NCBI GenBank assembly: GCA_020852555.1
Contig: JADZAQ010000074.1
Location: 1 to 64,000 of the forward strand
Reading direction: 5' to 3'
DNA length: 64,000 nt
Source: Burkholderiales bacterium
GTDB taxonomy: Bacteria > Pseudomonadota > Gammaproteobacteria > Burkholderiales > Casimicrobiaceae
Shown here in pieces: positions 38,382-48,672 of this stretch; the first letter of the stretch is position 1; every line of letters begins with the position of its first letter. Position numbers and translations under genes: made by a program. A model generated the notes under the pieces. That model made no database searches. It saw nothing but the letters and a program-made list of their open reading frames with translations, and had not been told where the DNA came from.

Positions 38382-39068
38382 TCAACGGCCGCCGGCCGCC
38401 TCGATCACGTGCGCCATCTCGCGATAGCGTCTCGTCCGCGCGAGCTGGAATGGCGTCACGCCATCGCGGTCCGCGAGATTCACGTTGGCGCCACCCTCGA
38501 CGAGCGCGGCGAGCGTCGCCAGGTGGCGCGGGCCGCCGTCGCCCAGCACGATCGACTCGATCACCGCCGTCCAGCCGAGGTTGTTGACATGATCGAGCGG
38601 CGCACCGGCCGCAACGAGCCTGCGCACGACGTCGGCGTGACCGAGGTGCGCGGCCGCGATGAGCGCGGTGCCGTCGTAGCGGCTCGTCACGTTGGTCGCC
38701 TTGTTGCCGAGCTCCAGCGCGACGTCGAGCGTGGGCAGGTCGTCGGCGACCGCAGCGATGGTCACCATGTCGTAGCGGTCGGCGTCGAGCGCATTGGGGT
38801 TGGCGCCCGCGGCGACCAGCGCGCGCATGGCGCCGTGCTGCCGGGTGAAGGCGGCCACGATGAGCGGCGTGCGCCCCTTGGCATCGCGCGCGTCGACCTG
38901 GCTCCCCTGTGCCCCCAGCATGCCGATGGTGGCGAGGTCGCCCTTCACCGCCGCGGCGAACAGGCCGCGGTACGCCGCGATCTCGCTCGCGCTGGGTGCG
39001 ACCTGCGCCGGCGCGTTACCGGCGAGCACGAGCGCGACCCCGGCGCCGGCGGCGAGGCGTTTCAGCAC
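38382..39068 (-). CDS. ankyrin-repeat periplasmic protein
   Basis: Repeats KGRTPLIVAAFTRQHGAMRALVAAGANPNALD, DGTALIAAAHLGHADVVRRLVAAGAPLDHVN. GTG start at 39068 with signal peptide. Confidence 0.85.
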   Translation of the reverse strand: MLKRLAAGAGVALVLAGNAPAQVAPSASEIAAYRGLFAAAVKGDLATIGMLGAQGSQVDARDAKGRTPLIVAAFTRQHGAMRALVAAGANPNALDADRYDMVTIAAVADDLPTLDVALELGNKATNVTSRYDGTALIAAAHLGHADVVRRLVAAGAPLDHVNNLGWTAVIESIVLGDGGPRHLATLAALVEGGANVNLADRDGVTPFQLARTRRYREMAHVIEAAGGR

Positions 39069-39865
39069 GGGTCGTACTGGAGGTAGCCGATCAGCGCCCC
39101 GCGCGCGTTCTGGGCGCGTTCGAGCCTGCCGCAGGCAACGATCGGCGCCGGTTCGCGCGCGGGATACCACCAGGGGCCAGTCGCTCCCGGCACGGCCTCG
39201 GCGGCGGTGATCGTCGGCGTGCCGCGGCCGGCGGCATCGACCGTGCATTCGACCGTCTTGCCTTCGTTGTCGCGCATGCGCACCCGCACCGCCGTGCCCT
39301 GTGCCTGCGCGAAGGTCACCGCTTTGAATCGGGTGCCCATGCGGCCGGCGCAGGCGTTGAGCGCCGGCAGCAGGTCGGGCAGTTCGCGCACCCAATCGCC
39401 GGCCGGCTTGGCGGCGAGATTGGCGAGGGGCGCTACGCGTGCGTCGTAGCCCGCGCGCACCGCGCAGCAACCCGTCGCGGCTTCACCCGGCCGGATCGAC
39501 AGCAGCGCCCGATGCGTCCCGGCCGGAAGGCCCGGCAGCGCGAGCCGGCAGGCCTCCTCGCGTGCGGCGAGCACGACGGTTTCGCGGGGCAGGTGCGTGG
39601 TGTCGCCGCGCCATACGATGATCGCCGGCGACCCGGGAAGCGCTTGCAGGCCGCCGCGGAAGACGACGTCGCGCTTGCGCGGTGCGCTCGCAACGTAGTG
39701 GGCCGACACCGTCGATGCATCGATTCGCCACGAGGCGTCGTCGCCCCGGCATTCGAGGCCCTGGACGACGATGGGCTGCGCCGTCACCAGGGCCGGTGTG
39801 ACTGCGAGGAGAGCGAGCGCGGCAGCGGCGAGCCGCGCAACCGGAGGCGGGGAAGGCCTGGGCAT
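39062..39865 (-). CDS. secreted hypothetical protein
   Basis: Coding-like ORF with signal peptide MPRPSPPPVARLAAAALALLAVTPALVTA; overlaps the ankyrin gene start. No family recognised. Confidence 0.65.
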   Translation of the reverse strand: MPRPSPPPVARLAAAALALLAVTPALVTAQPIVVQGLECRGDDASWRIDASTVSAHYVASAPRKRDVVFRGGLQALPGSPAIIVWRGDTTHLPRETVVLAAREEACRLALPGLPAGTHRALLSIRPGEAATGCCAVRAGYDARVAPLANLAAKPAGDWVRELPDLLPALNACAGRMGTRFKAVTFAQAQGTAVRVRMRDNEGKTVECTVDAAGRGTPTITAAEAVPGATGPWWYPAREPAPIVACGRLERAQNARGALIGYLQYDPC

Positions 39866-39923
39866 AGGGTGCGATCTTCGCACACCCGCACCGCAATCCG
39901 GCGTTCGCGCCGCGACGGCGGCG

Positions 39924-41345
39924 TCACCGCGCGGCGAGGTACGACTCCGGCTTCCAGCCGCCGCCCAGCGCGCGCGCGAAGGCGACGATCGCGAGCTTGG
40001 CGTCGCGGGCGGCGTCGATGCGCAGCGTCTCCGCGGCGAGCAGCGTGCGCTGCGCGTCGATGACTTCGAGGAACGACGTGCGGCCGGCGTCGTAGCGCAG
40101 CAGCGCGACGTCGTAGGCCTTGGCGATCTGGTTGCGCCGGTCGGTCTCGGCAGCCAGCACGTCGCGGGCTGCGCGGTGCGCGATGAGCGCGTCGTGCACG
40201 TCGCGGAACGCGACCTGGATCGTCTGCGCGTACTGCGCCGTGACCTCTTCGCGGCGGGCCCTGGCGAGCTCGACCTGCGATTCGATCGCCTTCAAGCCGA
40301 ACACCGGCTGCAGCAGCGCCGCACCCAGGGTCCAGATCGCGGCGGGGCCCGAGAAGAGGCTCGACATGGCTGCCGATTGGACGCCGTACGCGCCGGTGAG
40401 CGAGATCGCCGGGAAGTAGTCGGCGCGCGCCTCCTGGATGCGCAAATCGGATGCGGCGAGGAGCGCTTCCGCGCGGCGGATGTCGGGCCGGCGCTCGAGA
40501 AGCCCGGACGGCAATCCGGAGGGCAGGTCGGGCACCTCGGTGACCGCGTCGATCGAGGCGCCGCGCGCCACGGTGGGTTGGAACACCGCGCGCGGCGTAC
40601 GACCGGCGAGGGTGGCGACCGCGCTCTGGAGCTGCGCGACGGCGCTCTCGGCGCGCGCGACGTCGGCCACCACCGCGGAGCGCTCGGCCTCGGCGCTGCG
40701 CAGATCGTACTCGCCGATGAGCCCGCCGTCGAAGCGGTCACGCTGCAACTGCACGGTCTCGGTGCGCAGCTTCAGCGTATCGCGCAGGAGCGCGAGTTGG
40801 GCGTCGGCGGCGCGCAGCGAGAAATAGGCGCTCGCCGTATCGGCGGCGACGCCGATACGTACCGTCTGCACGTAGTACTGCGAGGCGGCGAGCTCGTTGT
40901 CCGAGGCAAGCAGCCCCGCGCGGTACTTGCCCCACAGGTCGAGCTCGTAGGCCGCCTGCAATTGGAGCGTGTAGAGGTTCGAGGCGAGCGGCGTGCCGGG
41001 AGGAAGCTGAACGTTGGTCTCCGCCGAACTGCGGCTGCGCGTCGCGGCGGCGCCGAGGTTCACGCTCGGAATGAGGTTCGACTGCGCGAGCAGCACCTGC
41101 GCGCGGGCGGCATCGATGCGGGCGAGTGCGGCCTTGACGTCCCAATTGGCGGCGAGCGCTTCTTCGACGAGTGCGGTGAGCACCGGATCGTCGAAGGCGG
41201 TCCACCAGCGCTGGAGGAGTTCGTTCTGCGCGGCGGTCGCCGCGGCAGCGGGCAGTTCGTACTTGGGCGCGACGGGCTGCGTGACGGCGCAGCCGGCGAG
41301 CGCGGTCGCCGCGACGAGCAGGACGAAGGTCTGGCGCATGGTCAT
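39924..41345 (-). CDS. RND efflux outer-membrane lipoprotein (NodT/OprM family)
   Basis: Lipobox LAGCAVT; WWTAFDDPVLTALVEEALAANWDVKAALARIDAAR; ERRPDIRRAEALLAAS. Confidence 0.92.
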   Translation of the reverse strand: MTMRQTFVLLVAATALAGCAVTQPVAPKYELPAAAATAAQNELLQRWWTAFDDPVLTALVEEALAANWDVKAALARIDAARAQVLLAQSNLIPSVNLGAAATRSRSSAETNVQLPPGTPLASNLYTLQLQAAYELDLWGKYRAGLLASDNELAASQYYVQTVRIGVAADTASAYFSLRAADAQLALLRDTLKLRTETVQLQRDRFDGGLIGEYDLRSAEAERSAVVADVARAESAVAQLQSAVATLAGRTPRAVFQPTVARGASIDAVTEVPDLPSGLPSGLLERRPDIRRAEALLAASDLRIQEARADYFPAISLTGAYGVQSAAMSSLFSGPAAIWTLGAALLQPVFGLKAIESQVELARARREEVTAQYAQTIQVAFRDVHDALIAHRAARDVLAAETDRRNQIAKAYDVALLRYDAGRTSFLEVIDAQRTLLAAETLRIDAARDAKLAIVAFARALGGGWKPESYLAAR

Positions 41346-44300
41346 CCTCCAGCGACGCCGTGGGGTGGATGGCCGGGTGTCGCGGATGTGGCGCGGTGCG
41401 CGGTCAGCCGGGCGTGCTCGACCTCGTCGAAGATCTCGCGACTCGTGCGCTTCTCGGTGACGTGGCGGTCGAAGATGATCTTGAAAAACACCGGGACGAA
41501 GAAGATCGCGAGGAACGTCGCCGCGAACATGCCGCCGGCCACCCCGGTGCCGACCGAGTGCCGGGCGCCGGCGCCGGCCCCCGTCGACAGCGCCAGCGGC
41601 AGCACGCCGAAGATGAAGGCGAGCGAGGTCATGAGGATCGGCCGGAAGCGCAGGCGTGCGCCCTCCACGGCGGCGGCGGAGGCCGTCAGCCCCTCCTCGT
41701 GCTTGTAGAGCGCGAATTCGACGATGAGGATCGCGTTCTTCGCGGCGAGGCCCAGCAGAGTGACGAGGCCGATCTGGAAGTACACGTCGCTCGTGAGGTG
41801 GCGCGCCCAGACCGCGACGAGCGCGCCGAACGTGCCGAAGGGCAGCGCGAGCAGCACCGCGAGCGGCAGCGACCAGCGTTCGTACTGCGCGGCCAGGATC
41901 AGGAACACCATGATGACCGCGAGGCCGAGCGCGAAGGTCGACGCGCCCCCCGATTGCTTCTCCTGGTACGACGCACCGCCCCAGTCGTAGCTGAAGTCGG
42001 ACGGCAGCACTTCCTTGGCGACCTCCTCGACGCGGGCGATCGCCTGCCCCGAGCTGAACCCGGGTGCGGCCTGGCCGATGATCTTCACCGCCGGGAGGTT
42101 ATTGAAGCGATCGAGCGAGTCGGGGCCCGACGTGTACTTCACCGTCACCAGCGAGGACAACGGCACCATCTCGCCGCTCGCGCCGCGCACGTACACGCCG
42201 GTGATGTCGTCGGGCTTCTTGCGAAACTGCGGCTCGGAGGACATCAGCACCTGCCAGGTGCGGCCGTACTTGTTGAAGTCGTTGACGTAGTACGTGCCCA
42301 TCGTCGCCGACAGCGTGTTGAAAATGTCGCTGATCGGCACGCCGAGCTTCTTCGCCTTCTCGCGATCGACGTCGACGAAGAGTTGCGGCACCGCGGCGTG
42401 CCACAGCGTCTGCGCGCCGCCGAGCTGCGGGTCGGCGTTGGCGCGGGCGAGGAACGCGTTCTTGACCTCGTCAAGCTTCGCCGCGCCGCCGTCGCCGCGG
42501 TTCTGGATGTAGAGTTCGTAGCCGCCGGTGGTGCCCAGGCCGAAGATCGGCGGCGGATTGAAGGCGAGGACGAGCCCTTCCTTGATGTGCGCGGTCTTGG
42601 CGAAGAGCTCGCCGACGAGTTGCTGCACCGTGACCGCGCGCTCGTCCCACGGCACCTGCGAGACGAACATCGTGGCTGCGTTGTTGCGAAAGCCGCCGCC
42701 GATGAAGTCGAAGCCGGTGAAGCTCACCACGTCGCGGTTCGCGGGATTGCCGCGGATCGCCGCTTCGACCTCGTCGACCACCTTCTGCGTGCGCTCGAGC
42801 GTCGCGCCGTCGGGGAGGATGACCGCGGTGATGAAGAATCCCTGGTCCTCGTCGGGCACGAGGCTCCCCGGCGTGATGCGCCACATGAAGACCGCCGCTG
42901 CCACCATGAGGCCGAAGAGCGTGAGCGCGACGACGCCGTGGCGGATGAGGAACGCGACGCCATGCGTGTAACGATCGCGGAACGAATCGAAACGCGCATT
43001 GAACCAGCGGAAGAAGCCGCGCGGCTCGACGTGCGGCTTGAGGATCAAGGCGCACAGCGCGGGGGACAGCGTCAGCGCCACGAAGCCCGAGATCACCACC
43101 GACATCGCGATGGTGACCGCGAACTGGCGATAGAGCTCGCCGGTGAGGCCGCCGAGGAAGGCGATCGGCACGAACACCGCGACGAGCGTCAGCACGATCG
43201 CGATGATCGGACCGGTCACTTCCTTCATCGCCTTGATCGCCGCGTCGCGCGGTGCGAGATGCTCCTCGCGCATGAGGCGCTCGACGTTTTCCAGCACCAC
43301 GATCGCGTCGTCGACCACGATCCCGATCGACAGTACCATCGCGAACAGCGTCAGCGTGTTGATCGAATAGCCGAGGGCGAGGATGCCTGCGAAGGTGCCG
43401 ATGAGCGCCACCGGTACCGCCGCGAAGGGGATGATCGCGGCTCGCCAGCTTTGCAGGAAGACGTAGACGACGAGGAAGACGAGCAGCATCGCCTCGCCCA
43501 GCGTCTTCACCACCTCGCGGATCGACACCTCCACGAACCGCGTGGTGTCGAAGGCGACCGCGTAGGCAAGCCCCGCCGGGAAGCGCTCGGCGAGCCGCGC
43601 AAGCTCGGCGCGCGAAGACTCGGCCACCGCGAGCGCGTTGGCGCCCGGCGCGAGGAAGATGCCGATCAAGGTGGCCGGCTTGCCGTTGTAGCGGCCGTTG
43701 AACTCGTAGTCGCGCGAACCCAGCTCGACGCGCGCGACGTCGGCCAACCGCACCGTCGACCCGTCGGGGCTGGCGCGGACGATGATCTGCTCGAACTCCT
43801 TGGGGTCCGACATCCGCCCGCGCGTGGTGACGGTGAACACGAGATCCTGGTTCTTGGCGGCGGGCGCTTGGCCGATCTTGCCTGCCGCGAACTGCGCGTT
43901 CTGCTCGTTGACCGCGGCGATCACGTCCGCCGGCGTCATCTTGAGCTGCGCGAGGCGATCGGGCTTCAACCAGATGCGCATCGCGTAGTCCTTGGCACCG
44001 AAGATCTGCACGTTGGTCGTGCCCGGCACCCGCTTGATCTCGTCCAGGACGTTGAGCGTGATGTAGTTGCTGATGAAGAGGTCGTCGAACGTGTTGTCGG
44101 GTGAATAGAAGGCCACGACCTGCAGGAACGACGAGCTGCCGCGCTCGACCGTCACGCCCTGCCGGCGCACTTCCTCGGGCAGCCGCGGCTCGACCTGCTT
44201 CACGCGGTTATTGACGTTGACCGTGGCGATGTCGACGTCGGTGCCGATCTCGAACGTCACCTGGATCTGCACGATCCCGTTCGACGCCGAGTTCGAGCTC

Positions 44301-44536
44301 ATGTACATCATGCCCGGGACGCCGTAGATCGCGTTCTCGAGCGGCGTGGCGACGGTCTGCTCGACGACCTGCGCCGAGGCGCCGGGATACACGGCCTGCA
44401 CGGTGACGACGGGCGGCGCGATTTCCGGGTACTGCGCAACCGGCAGCACGCGCATCGCGGCGAGGCCCGCCAGCACGACGAAGATCGCGATGACCGCCGC
44501 GAAGATCGGGCGGTCGATGAAGAAGCGGGAGATCAT
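41342..44536 (-). CDS. RND multidrug efflux permease, HAE1 (AcrB/MexB-like)
   Basis: 1064 aa; MISRFFIDRPIFAAVIAIFVVLAGLAAMRVLPVAQYPEIAPPVVTVQAVYPGA; VDDAIVVLENVERLM. Confidence 0.96.
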   Translation of the reverse strand: MISRFFIDRPIFAAVIAIFVVLAGLAAMRVLPVAQYPEIAPPVVTVQAVYPGASAQVVEQTVATPLENAIYGVPGMMYMSSNSASNGIVQIQVTFEIGTDVDIATVNVNNRVKQVEPRLPEEVRRQGVTVERGSSSFLQVVAFYSPDNTFDDLFISNYITLNVLDEIKRVPGTTNVQIFGAKDYAMRIWLKPDRLAQLKMTPADVIAAVNEQNAQFAAGKIGQAPAAKNQDLVFTVTTRGRMSDPKEFEQIIVRASPDGSTVRLADVARVELGSRDYEFNGRYNGKPATLIGIFLAPGANALAVAESSRAELARLAERFPAGLAYAVAFDTTRFVEVSIREVVKTLGEAMLLVFLVVYVFLQSWRAAIIPFAAVPVALIGTFAGILALGYSINTLTLFAMVLSIGIVVDDAIVVLENVERLMREEHLAPRDAAIKAMKEVTGPIIAIVLTLVAVFVPIAFLGGLTGELYRQFAVTIAMSVVISGFVALTLSPALCALILKPHVEPRGFFRWFNARFDSFRDRYTHGVAFLIRHGVVALTLFGLMVAAAVFMWRITPGSLVPDEDQGFFITAVILPDGATLERTQKVVDEVEAAIRGNPANRDVVSFTGFDFIGGGFRNNAATMFVSQVPWDERAVTVQQLVGELFAKTAHIKEGLVLAFNPPPIFGLGTTGGYELYIQNRGDGGAAKLDEVKNAFLARANADPQLGGAQTLWHAAVPQLFVDVDREKAKKLGVPISDIFNTLSATMGTYYVNDFNKYGRTWQVLMSSEPQFRKKPDDITGVYVRGASGEMVPLSSLVTVKYTSGPDSLDRFNNLPAVKIIGQAAPGFSSGQAIARVEEVAKEVLPSDFSYDWGGASYQEKQSGGASTFALGLAVIMVFLILAAQYERWSLPLAVLLALPFGTFGALVAVWARHLTSDVYFQIGLVTLLGLAAKNAILIVEFALYKHEEGLTASAAAVEGARLRFRPILMTSLAFIFGVLPLALSTGAGAGARHSVGTGVAGGMFAATFLAIFFVPVFFKIIFDRHVTEKRTSREIFDEVEHARLTAHRATSATPGHPPHGVAGG

Positions 44537-44554
44537 GGGTGGGTCCGCCGCGCG

Positions 44555-45796
44555 TCAGGACTTGGGACCGGCGGCTGCGCCCTTGGCGGGCGGCGAGGCG
44601 CCTGGGGCCGGGGCGGTGTTCGCCGGCGGCGCGCCACCCAGCACGATCGGTGCGCCGGGCCGCAGCTTCGACACGCCATCGACGATCACCACGTCGCCGG
44701 GCTGCAAGCCCTTCTCGACGATCCACAGGTTGACGCCGTTGGCCACGGCCCACGCGCCCAACTGCACGATGCGCACTTCCGCCACGTCCTTGCCGTCCTT
44801 GTCCTTGCCGGTGACGTAGACGAACTTCCCCTGCGGGCTGTCCATCACCGCGACCTGCGGGACCGCGAGCGCGTGGTTGCGGGTGGCGCCCATGAGCTTC
44901 ACGCGCACGAACTGGCCCGGCTTCAACGCCCGGTCGGCGTTGGGAACTTCGGCGCGGACCTCGAAGGTCCCGGTGGCGGGATTGACGCGCGTATCGGCGA
45001 AGTTGATCCGCCCCTTGCGTTCGAGGACCGATCCGTCGGAGAGCTCGACCGCGACGTCGAAGGCCCAGTTCTTGGGCATCGTGAGGCGGCCTTCCTTGAC
45101 CGCTCGCGCGAGCAGCAGCTCCTCGTTTTCGGCGATCGCGAACGGGATCCACATCGGATCCACCTGCGAGATCGTGGTGAGCAGCGTGTCGTTGGCGGTC
45201 ACGAGGCTGCCTTCCGACTTGGGAGCGCGGCTGGTGAGGCCGGCGATCGGCGCGCGCACGTCGGTGTAGCCCAGGTTGAGCTTCGCCTCGTCGAGGCGCG
45301 CCTGCGCCGCCCGGACCCCCGCCCTGGCGAGGTCCAGATTGGATTGCGCGTCGTCGGCCTCCTTCTGCCCGACGGCGCGCTTCTCGGCGAGTGGCTTCAA
45401 GCGCGCGAGCTCGCGGTCCGCCTGCGCCTGCTGCGCCTGCGCGCGCGCCACGTCGGCTTCGAGGGCGGCGACCTGCGCGGCGAGCGGCCGCGGATCGATG
45501 ACGAAGAGGGCCTGCCCGGCCCGCACCTGCGCGCCTTCCTGGAAGAGCTTCTTCTCGAGGATGCCGGTCACGCGGGCGCGGACCTCGACCTCCTTGGACC
45601 CCGTCGTCTGCCCGACGTATTCGTAGACGGCGGGGAGCGTCTGCGGCTCGACCTTGAGGGTGGTGACCTGCGCCGGCGGGAAGCCGTGGAAGCCAGGCGG
45701 CGGGGCCTGCCCGCAGGCGGCGAGGAATACGGCAACGGCGCTCGCGATGGTCGCCGAAACCGCGCGGGGCGCGCACGCGCGAAGGAAGACGGGCAT
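44555..45796 (-). CDS. RND efflux periplasmic adaptor (MFP) lipoprotein
   Basis: MPVFLRACAPRAVSATIASAVAVFLAACGQAPPP; EVRARVTGILEKKLFQEGAQVRAGQALFVIDPRP. Confidence 0.93.
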   Translation of the reverse strand: MPVFLRACAPRAVSATIASAVAVFLAACGQAPPPGFHGFPPAQVTTLKVEPQTLPAVYEYVGQTTGSKEVEVRARVTGILEKKLFQEGAQVRAGQALFVIDPRPLAAQVAALEADVARAQAQQAQADRELARLKPLAEKRAVGQKEADDAQSNLDLARAGVRAAQARLDEAKLNLGYTDVRAPIAGLTSRAPKSEGSLVTANDTLLTTISQVDPMWIPFAIAENEELLLARAVKEGRLTMPKNWAFDVAVELSDGSVLERKGRINFADTRVNPATGTFEVRAEVPNADRALKPGQFVRVKLMGATRNHALAVPQVAVMDSPQGKFVYVTGKDKDGKDVAEVRIVQLGAWAVANGVNLWIVEKGLQPGDVVIVDGVSKLRPGAPIVLGGAPPANTAPAPGASPPAKGAAAGPKS

Positions 45797-45986
45797 CGAA
45801 GGAGGCTCCTGGAAGGCGCTGCGGACCGGCGCCGGCTGACGCACGATGGCGTGGCCGAATCGCCGTGGTGGATCCGCGTATTGTGCCGCATGGCGGTCGC
45901 CGCCGGCGATTGCACTCGCAAGCGAACTCCCGGCGACCGGCCGCCTCGCTTCCACCACGCGACCATATTGACTACACTCGGCCGGA

Positions 45987-46796
45987 GTGAATGCGCTGTT
46001 CGAACTTGACGCGTATCGCGCGCGCATCGGCTGGCACGGGCGCGCCACCGCCGACCTCGCGACGCTCGCCACGGTGCTGCGCGCGCACATGCACGCGATC
46101 CCTTTCGAGAACATCGACGTGCTGCTGGGTCGCGGCATCGCGCTCGACCTTGCCACGCTCCAGGCCAAGCTGGTGCAGGCGAAGCGCGGCGGCTACTGCT
46201 TCGAGCACGCGCTGCTCTTCAAGGCGGCCCTCGAGCACCTCGGCTTCTCGCCGGTGCCGCATCTCGCGCGGGTCATCGCCCACGCGCCGCGGCACGTCGC
46301 CTCGCGTGCGCACATGTTCCTGACCGTCCCGTTGCGCGAAGGGCTGCACGTCGTCGATCCGGGCTTCGGCGGGCTTGCGGCGTGCGTGCCGGTACCGCTC
46401 GTCGATGGCCTGCGCACGAGCGACGGGGCGCAGACGCACTGGCTCACGCGCGAGGACCGGCACTGGGTGCTGCACGCCGAGGTCGACGGCCGCGCGCAGG
46501 ACTGCTGGATCAGCGCCTTCGAGCACGACAATCCAATCGACTTCGAGATGAGCAACCACTTCACCGCGACGTTCCCCGCTTCGGCGTTTCGCCAGCGGCT
46601 CATGCTGCAGGCGCTGACGCCGCGCGGGCGCGTCAGCGTGATGAACCGCGACGTGACGGTGCGCGAGGACGGGCGCAGCGAGCGCTACGAGCTCGCCGAC
46701 CGGCAGGAACTGCGCGCGCTGCTCGCGCGCGACTTCGGCTTCGACCTGCCAGAGGTCGAGCGGCTGCCGGTGCCGGGGGTGCCCGGCTGGACGTGA
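45987..46796 (+). CDS. arylamine N-acetyltransferase
   Basis: [31 protein letters not shown] (catalytic Cys), [14 protein letters not shown]. Confidence 0.93.
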   Translation: MNALFELDAYRARIGWHGRATADLATLATVLRAHMHAIPFENIDVLLGRGIALDLATLQAKLVQAKRGGYCFEHALLFKAALEHLGFSPVPHLARVIAHAPRHVASRAHMFLTVPLREGLHVVDPGFGGLAACVPVPLVDGLRTSDGAQTHWLTREDRHWVLHAEVDGRAQDCWISAFEHDNPIDFEMSNHFTATFPASAFRQRLMLQALTPRGRVSVMNRDVTVREDGRSERYELADRQELRALLARDFGFDLPEVERLPVPGVPGWT

Positions 46797-46870
46797 GCGG
46801 GCGGCCAGCCGGCGCGGCCGGAGGCGGCATAATGACGGGCTCGTTCCCACCGAATCACAAGGCAGCGAAC

Positions 46871-47725
46871 ATGGCAAAGATCCAGCACGTGGGCGTCATC
46901 GGCGCCGGCACCATGGGCAACGGCATCGCGCAGGCGTGCGCGGCGGCAGGCATCGACACGGTCATGGTCGACGTGTCGCCGGCGGCGGTGGACCGCGGCC
47001 TCGGGGCGATCTCCGCAAGCCTCGACCGGCTCGTCAAGAAAGAGAAACTGAGCGCCGGCGACAAGGCGACGATCGTGGCGCGGGTGCGCGGCACGGTGAG
47101 CTACGACGATCTCAAGCCTTGCGACCTCATCATCGAGGCGGCGACCGAGAATCTCGAGCTCAAGCTCAAGATCCTGCGGCAGGTGGGGTCGCTCGCGAAA
47201 GCGGACGCGCTCATCGCGTCGAACACGTCGTCGATCTCGATCACCACGCTCGCGGCGGTGATGCCACGGCCGGAAGCGTTTCTCGGCGTGCACTTCTTCA
47301 ATCCGGTCCCGCTGATGACGCTCGTCGAGCTGGTGCGCGGCTTGCAGACCGCCGATGCCGCCGTGGAGGCGGCCCGAGCCTTCGCGCAGCGCCTCGGCAA
47401 GACGCCGATCCTGGTCAAGAACAGCCCTGGGTTCGCCGTCAATCGCATCCTGTGCCCGATGCTCAACGAGGCGATCTTCGCGTTGCAGGAGGGGCTCACC
47501 TCGGCGCAGGCGATCGACGATGGCATGAAGCTGGGCTGCAGCCATCCGATCGGTCCGCTCGCGCTGTGCGACCTCATCGGTCTCGACGTGCTGCTCGCGG
47601 TGATGAACGTGTTCTACGCCGACTTCAACGATCCGAAGTACCGTCCGGCGCCGCTGCTCAAGGAAATGGTGGCGGCCGGCTGGCTCGGGCGGAAGACAGG
47701 GCGCGGCTTCTACACCTACGGCTGA
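46871..47725 (+). CDS. 3-hydroxybutyryl-CoA dehydrogenase
   Basis: [71 protein letters not shown]. Confidence 0.94.
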   Translation: MAKIQHVGVIGAGTMGNGIAQACAAAGIDTVMVDVSPAAVDRGLGAISASLDRLVKKEKLSAGDKATIVARVRGTVSYDDLKPCDLIIEAATENLELKLKILRQVGSLAKADALIASNTSSISITTLAAVMPRPEAFLGVHFFNPVPLMTLVELVRGLQTADAAVEAARAFAQRLGKTPILVKNSPGFAVNRILCPMLNEAIFALQEGLTSAQAIDDGMKLGCSHPIGPLALCDLIGLDVLLAVMNVFYADFNDPKYRPAPLLKEMVAAGWLGRKTGRGFYTYG

Positions 47726-48432
47726 AGCGGTTTCGGGCCGCTGCGCTCCGGCCCATCGGCGCCCTGGTACTGCCGCAATCCCGCGAGATCGCGCACGGTG
47801 ACCCCGCCGTAGTCGATGCGTACGAGCCCCGCCTGCTCGAGGCGCTGCAGCGCCTGATTGGCGCGCTGCCGGGAGAGCCCCGCCAGTTGCGCGATCTCCT
47901 CCTGCGAGATCGGCAGCGAGAGCCGCACGCCAGGATAGAGCACGGGGTTGAACATCGAGGCGAGGCAGTGCGCGAGCCGCGCCTCGGGCCCCAGCAGGCG
48001 GTCGTGCTCGACCATGCCGATGAACTGGCCGAGCCGCTCGTTCAACTGCGTGATGATGCAACGGTTGAACGCCATGCTGGTGTCGAGGAGCCACAGGAAC
48101 GTGGCCTTCGGCATGTAGGCGATGACGCTCTCGCGCAGCGCCACGATGTCGTAGCGCCGCGGTTCGTCCTTGAGGAGCGATCCCTCGCCGAACCAGCCCC
48201 CCGAGCCGACGCCCACGAAGCTCGTGGGCTTGCCGCCGGCGGAGACGTTGGTCATCTTCACGAGGCCCTCGACGACCCCCACCCAGGCCGCCGCCGGCTC
48301 CCCCTTGCGGCAGACGAGGGTGCCGCTCGCGCAGGTGCGCACGACGGTTTCGCCCTCGACGCGCGCGAGATCGGCCGGGGCGAGCGTGTTCGCCCAGGGT
48401 GCGGTGCGGAGCATGGCGGCAAACGTGTTCAT
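47716..48432 (-). CDS. Crp/Fnr family transcriptional regulator
   Basis: cNMP-like domain; C-terminal [44 protein letters not shown]. Confidence 0.92.
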   Translation of the reverse strand: MNTFAAMLRTAPWANTLAPADLARVEGETVVRTCASGTLVCRKGEPAAAWVGVVEGLVKMTNVSAGGKPTSFVGVGSGGWFGEGSLLKDEPRRYDIVALRESVIAYMPKATFLWLLDTSMAFNRCIITQLNERLGQFIGMVEHDRLLGPEARLAHCLASMFNPVLYPGVRLSLPISQEEIAQLAGLSRQRANQALQRLEQAGLVRIDYGGVTVRDLAGLRQYQGADGPERSGPKPLQP

Positions 48433-48672
48433 GCGCAGGCGACAGGCCGGTGCCGGCGGCGAGATTGTCGGCGAGGCGACAGCTTCGGCCGCGCTGGCAC
48501 CCTACAGTGCGAGGAAACCCGGAGTGGCGATTCTAAGCTGCGGACCCTCGGTGACGGCCCTTGGGCGCCGCCGCTAGCCCGCCGCTGCGCCAACCAGCTA
48601 AGATGACGCCGACGGACCGCCCCGGCAAGAGGGCGCCGTCAACCCCGCCGTGACGCTTCCAGGAGGACGTCG

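Noticed and set aside
41360-44104. 914-aa plus-strand ORF antisense to the RND permease
   Set aside because: Compositional artefact; no domain.
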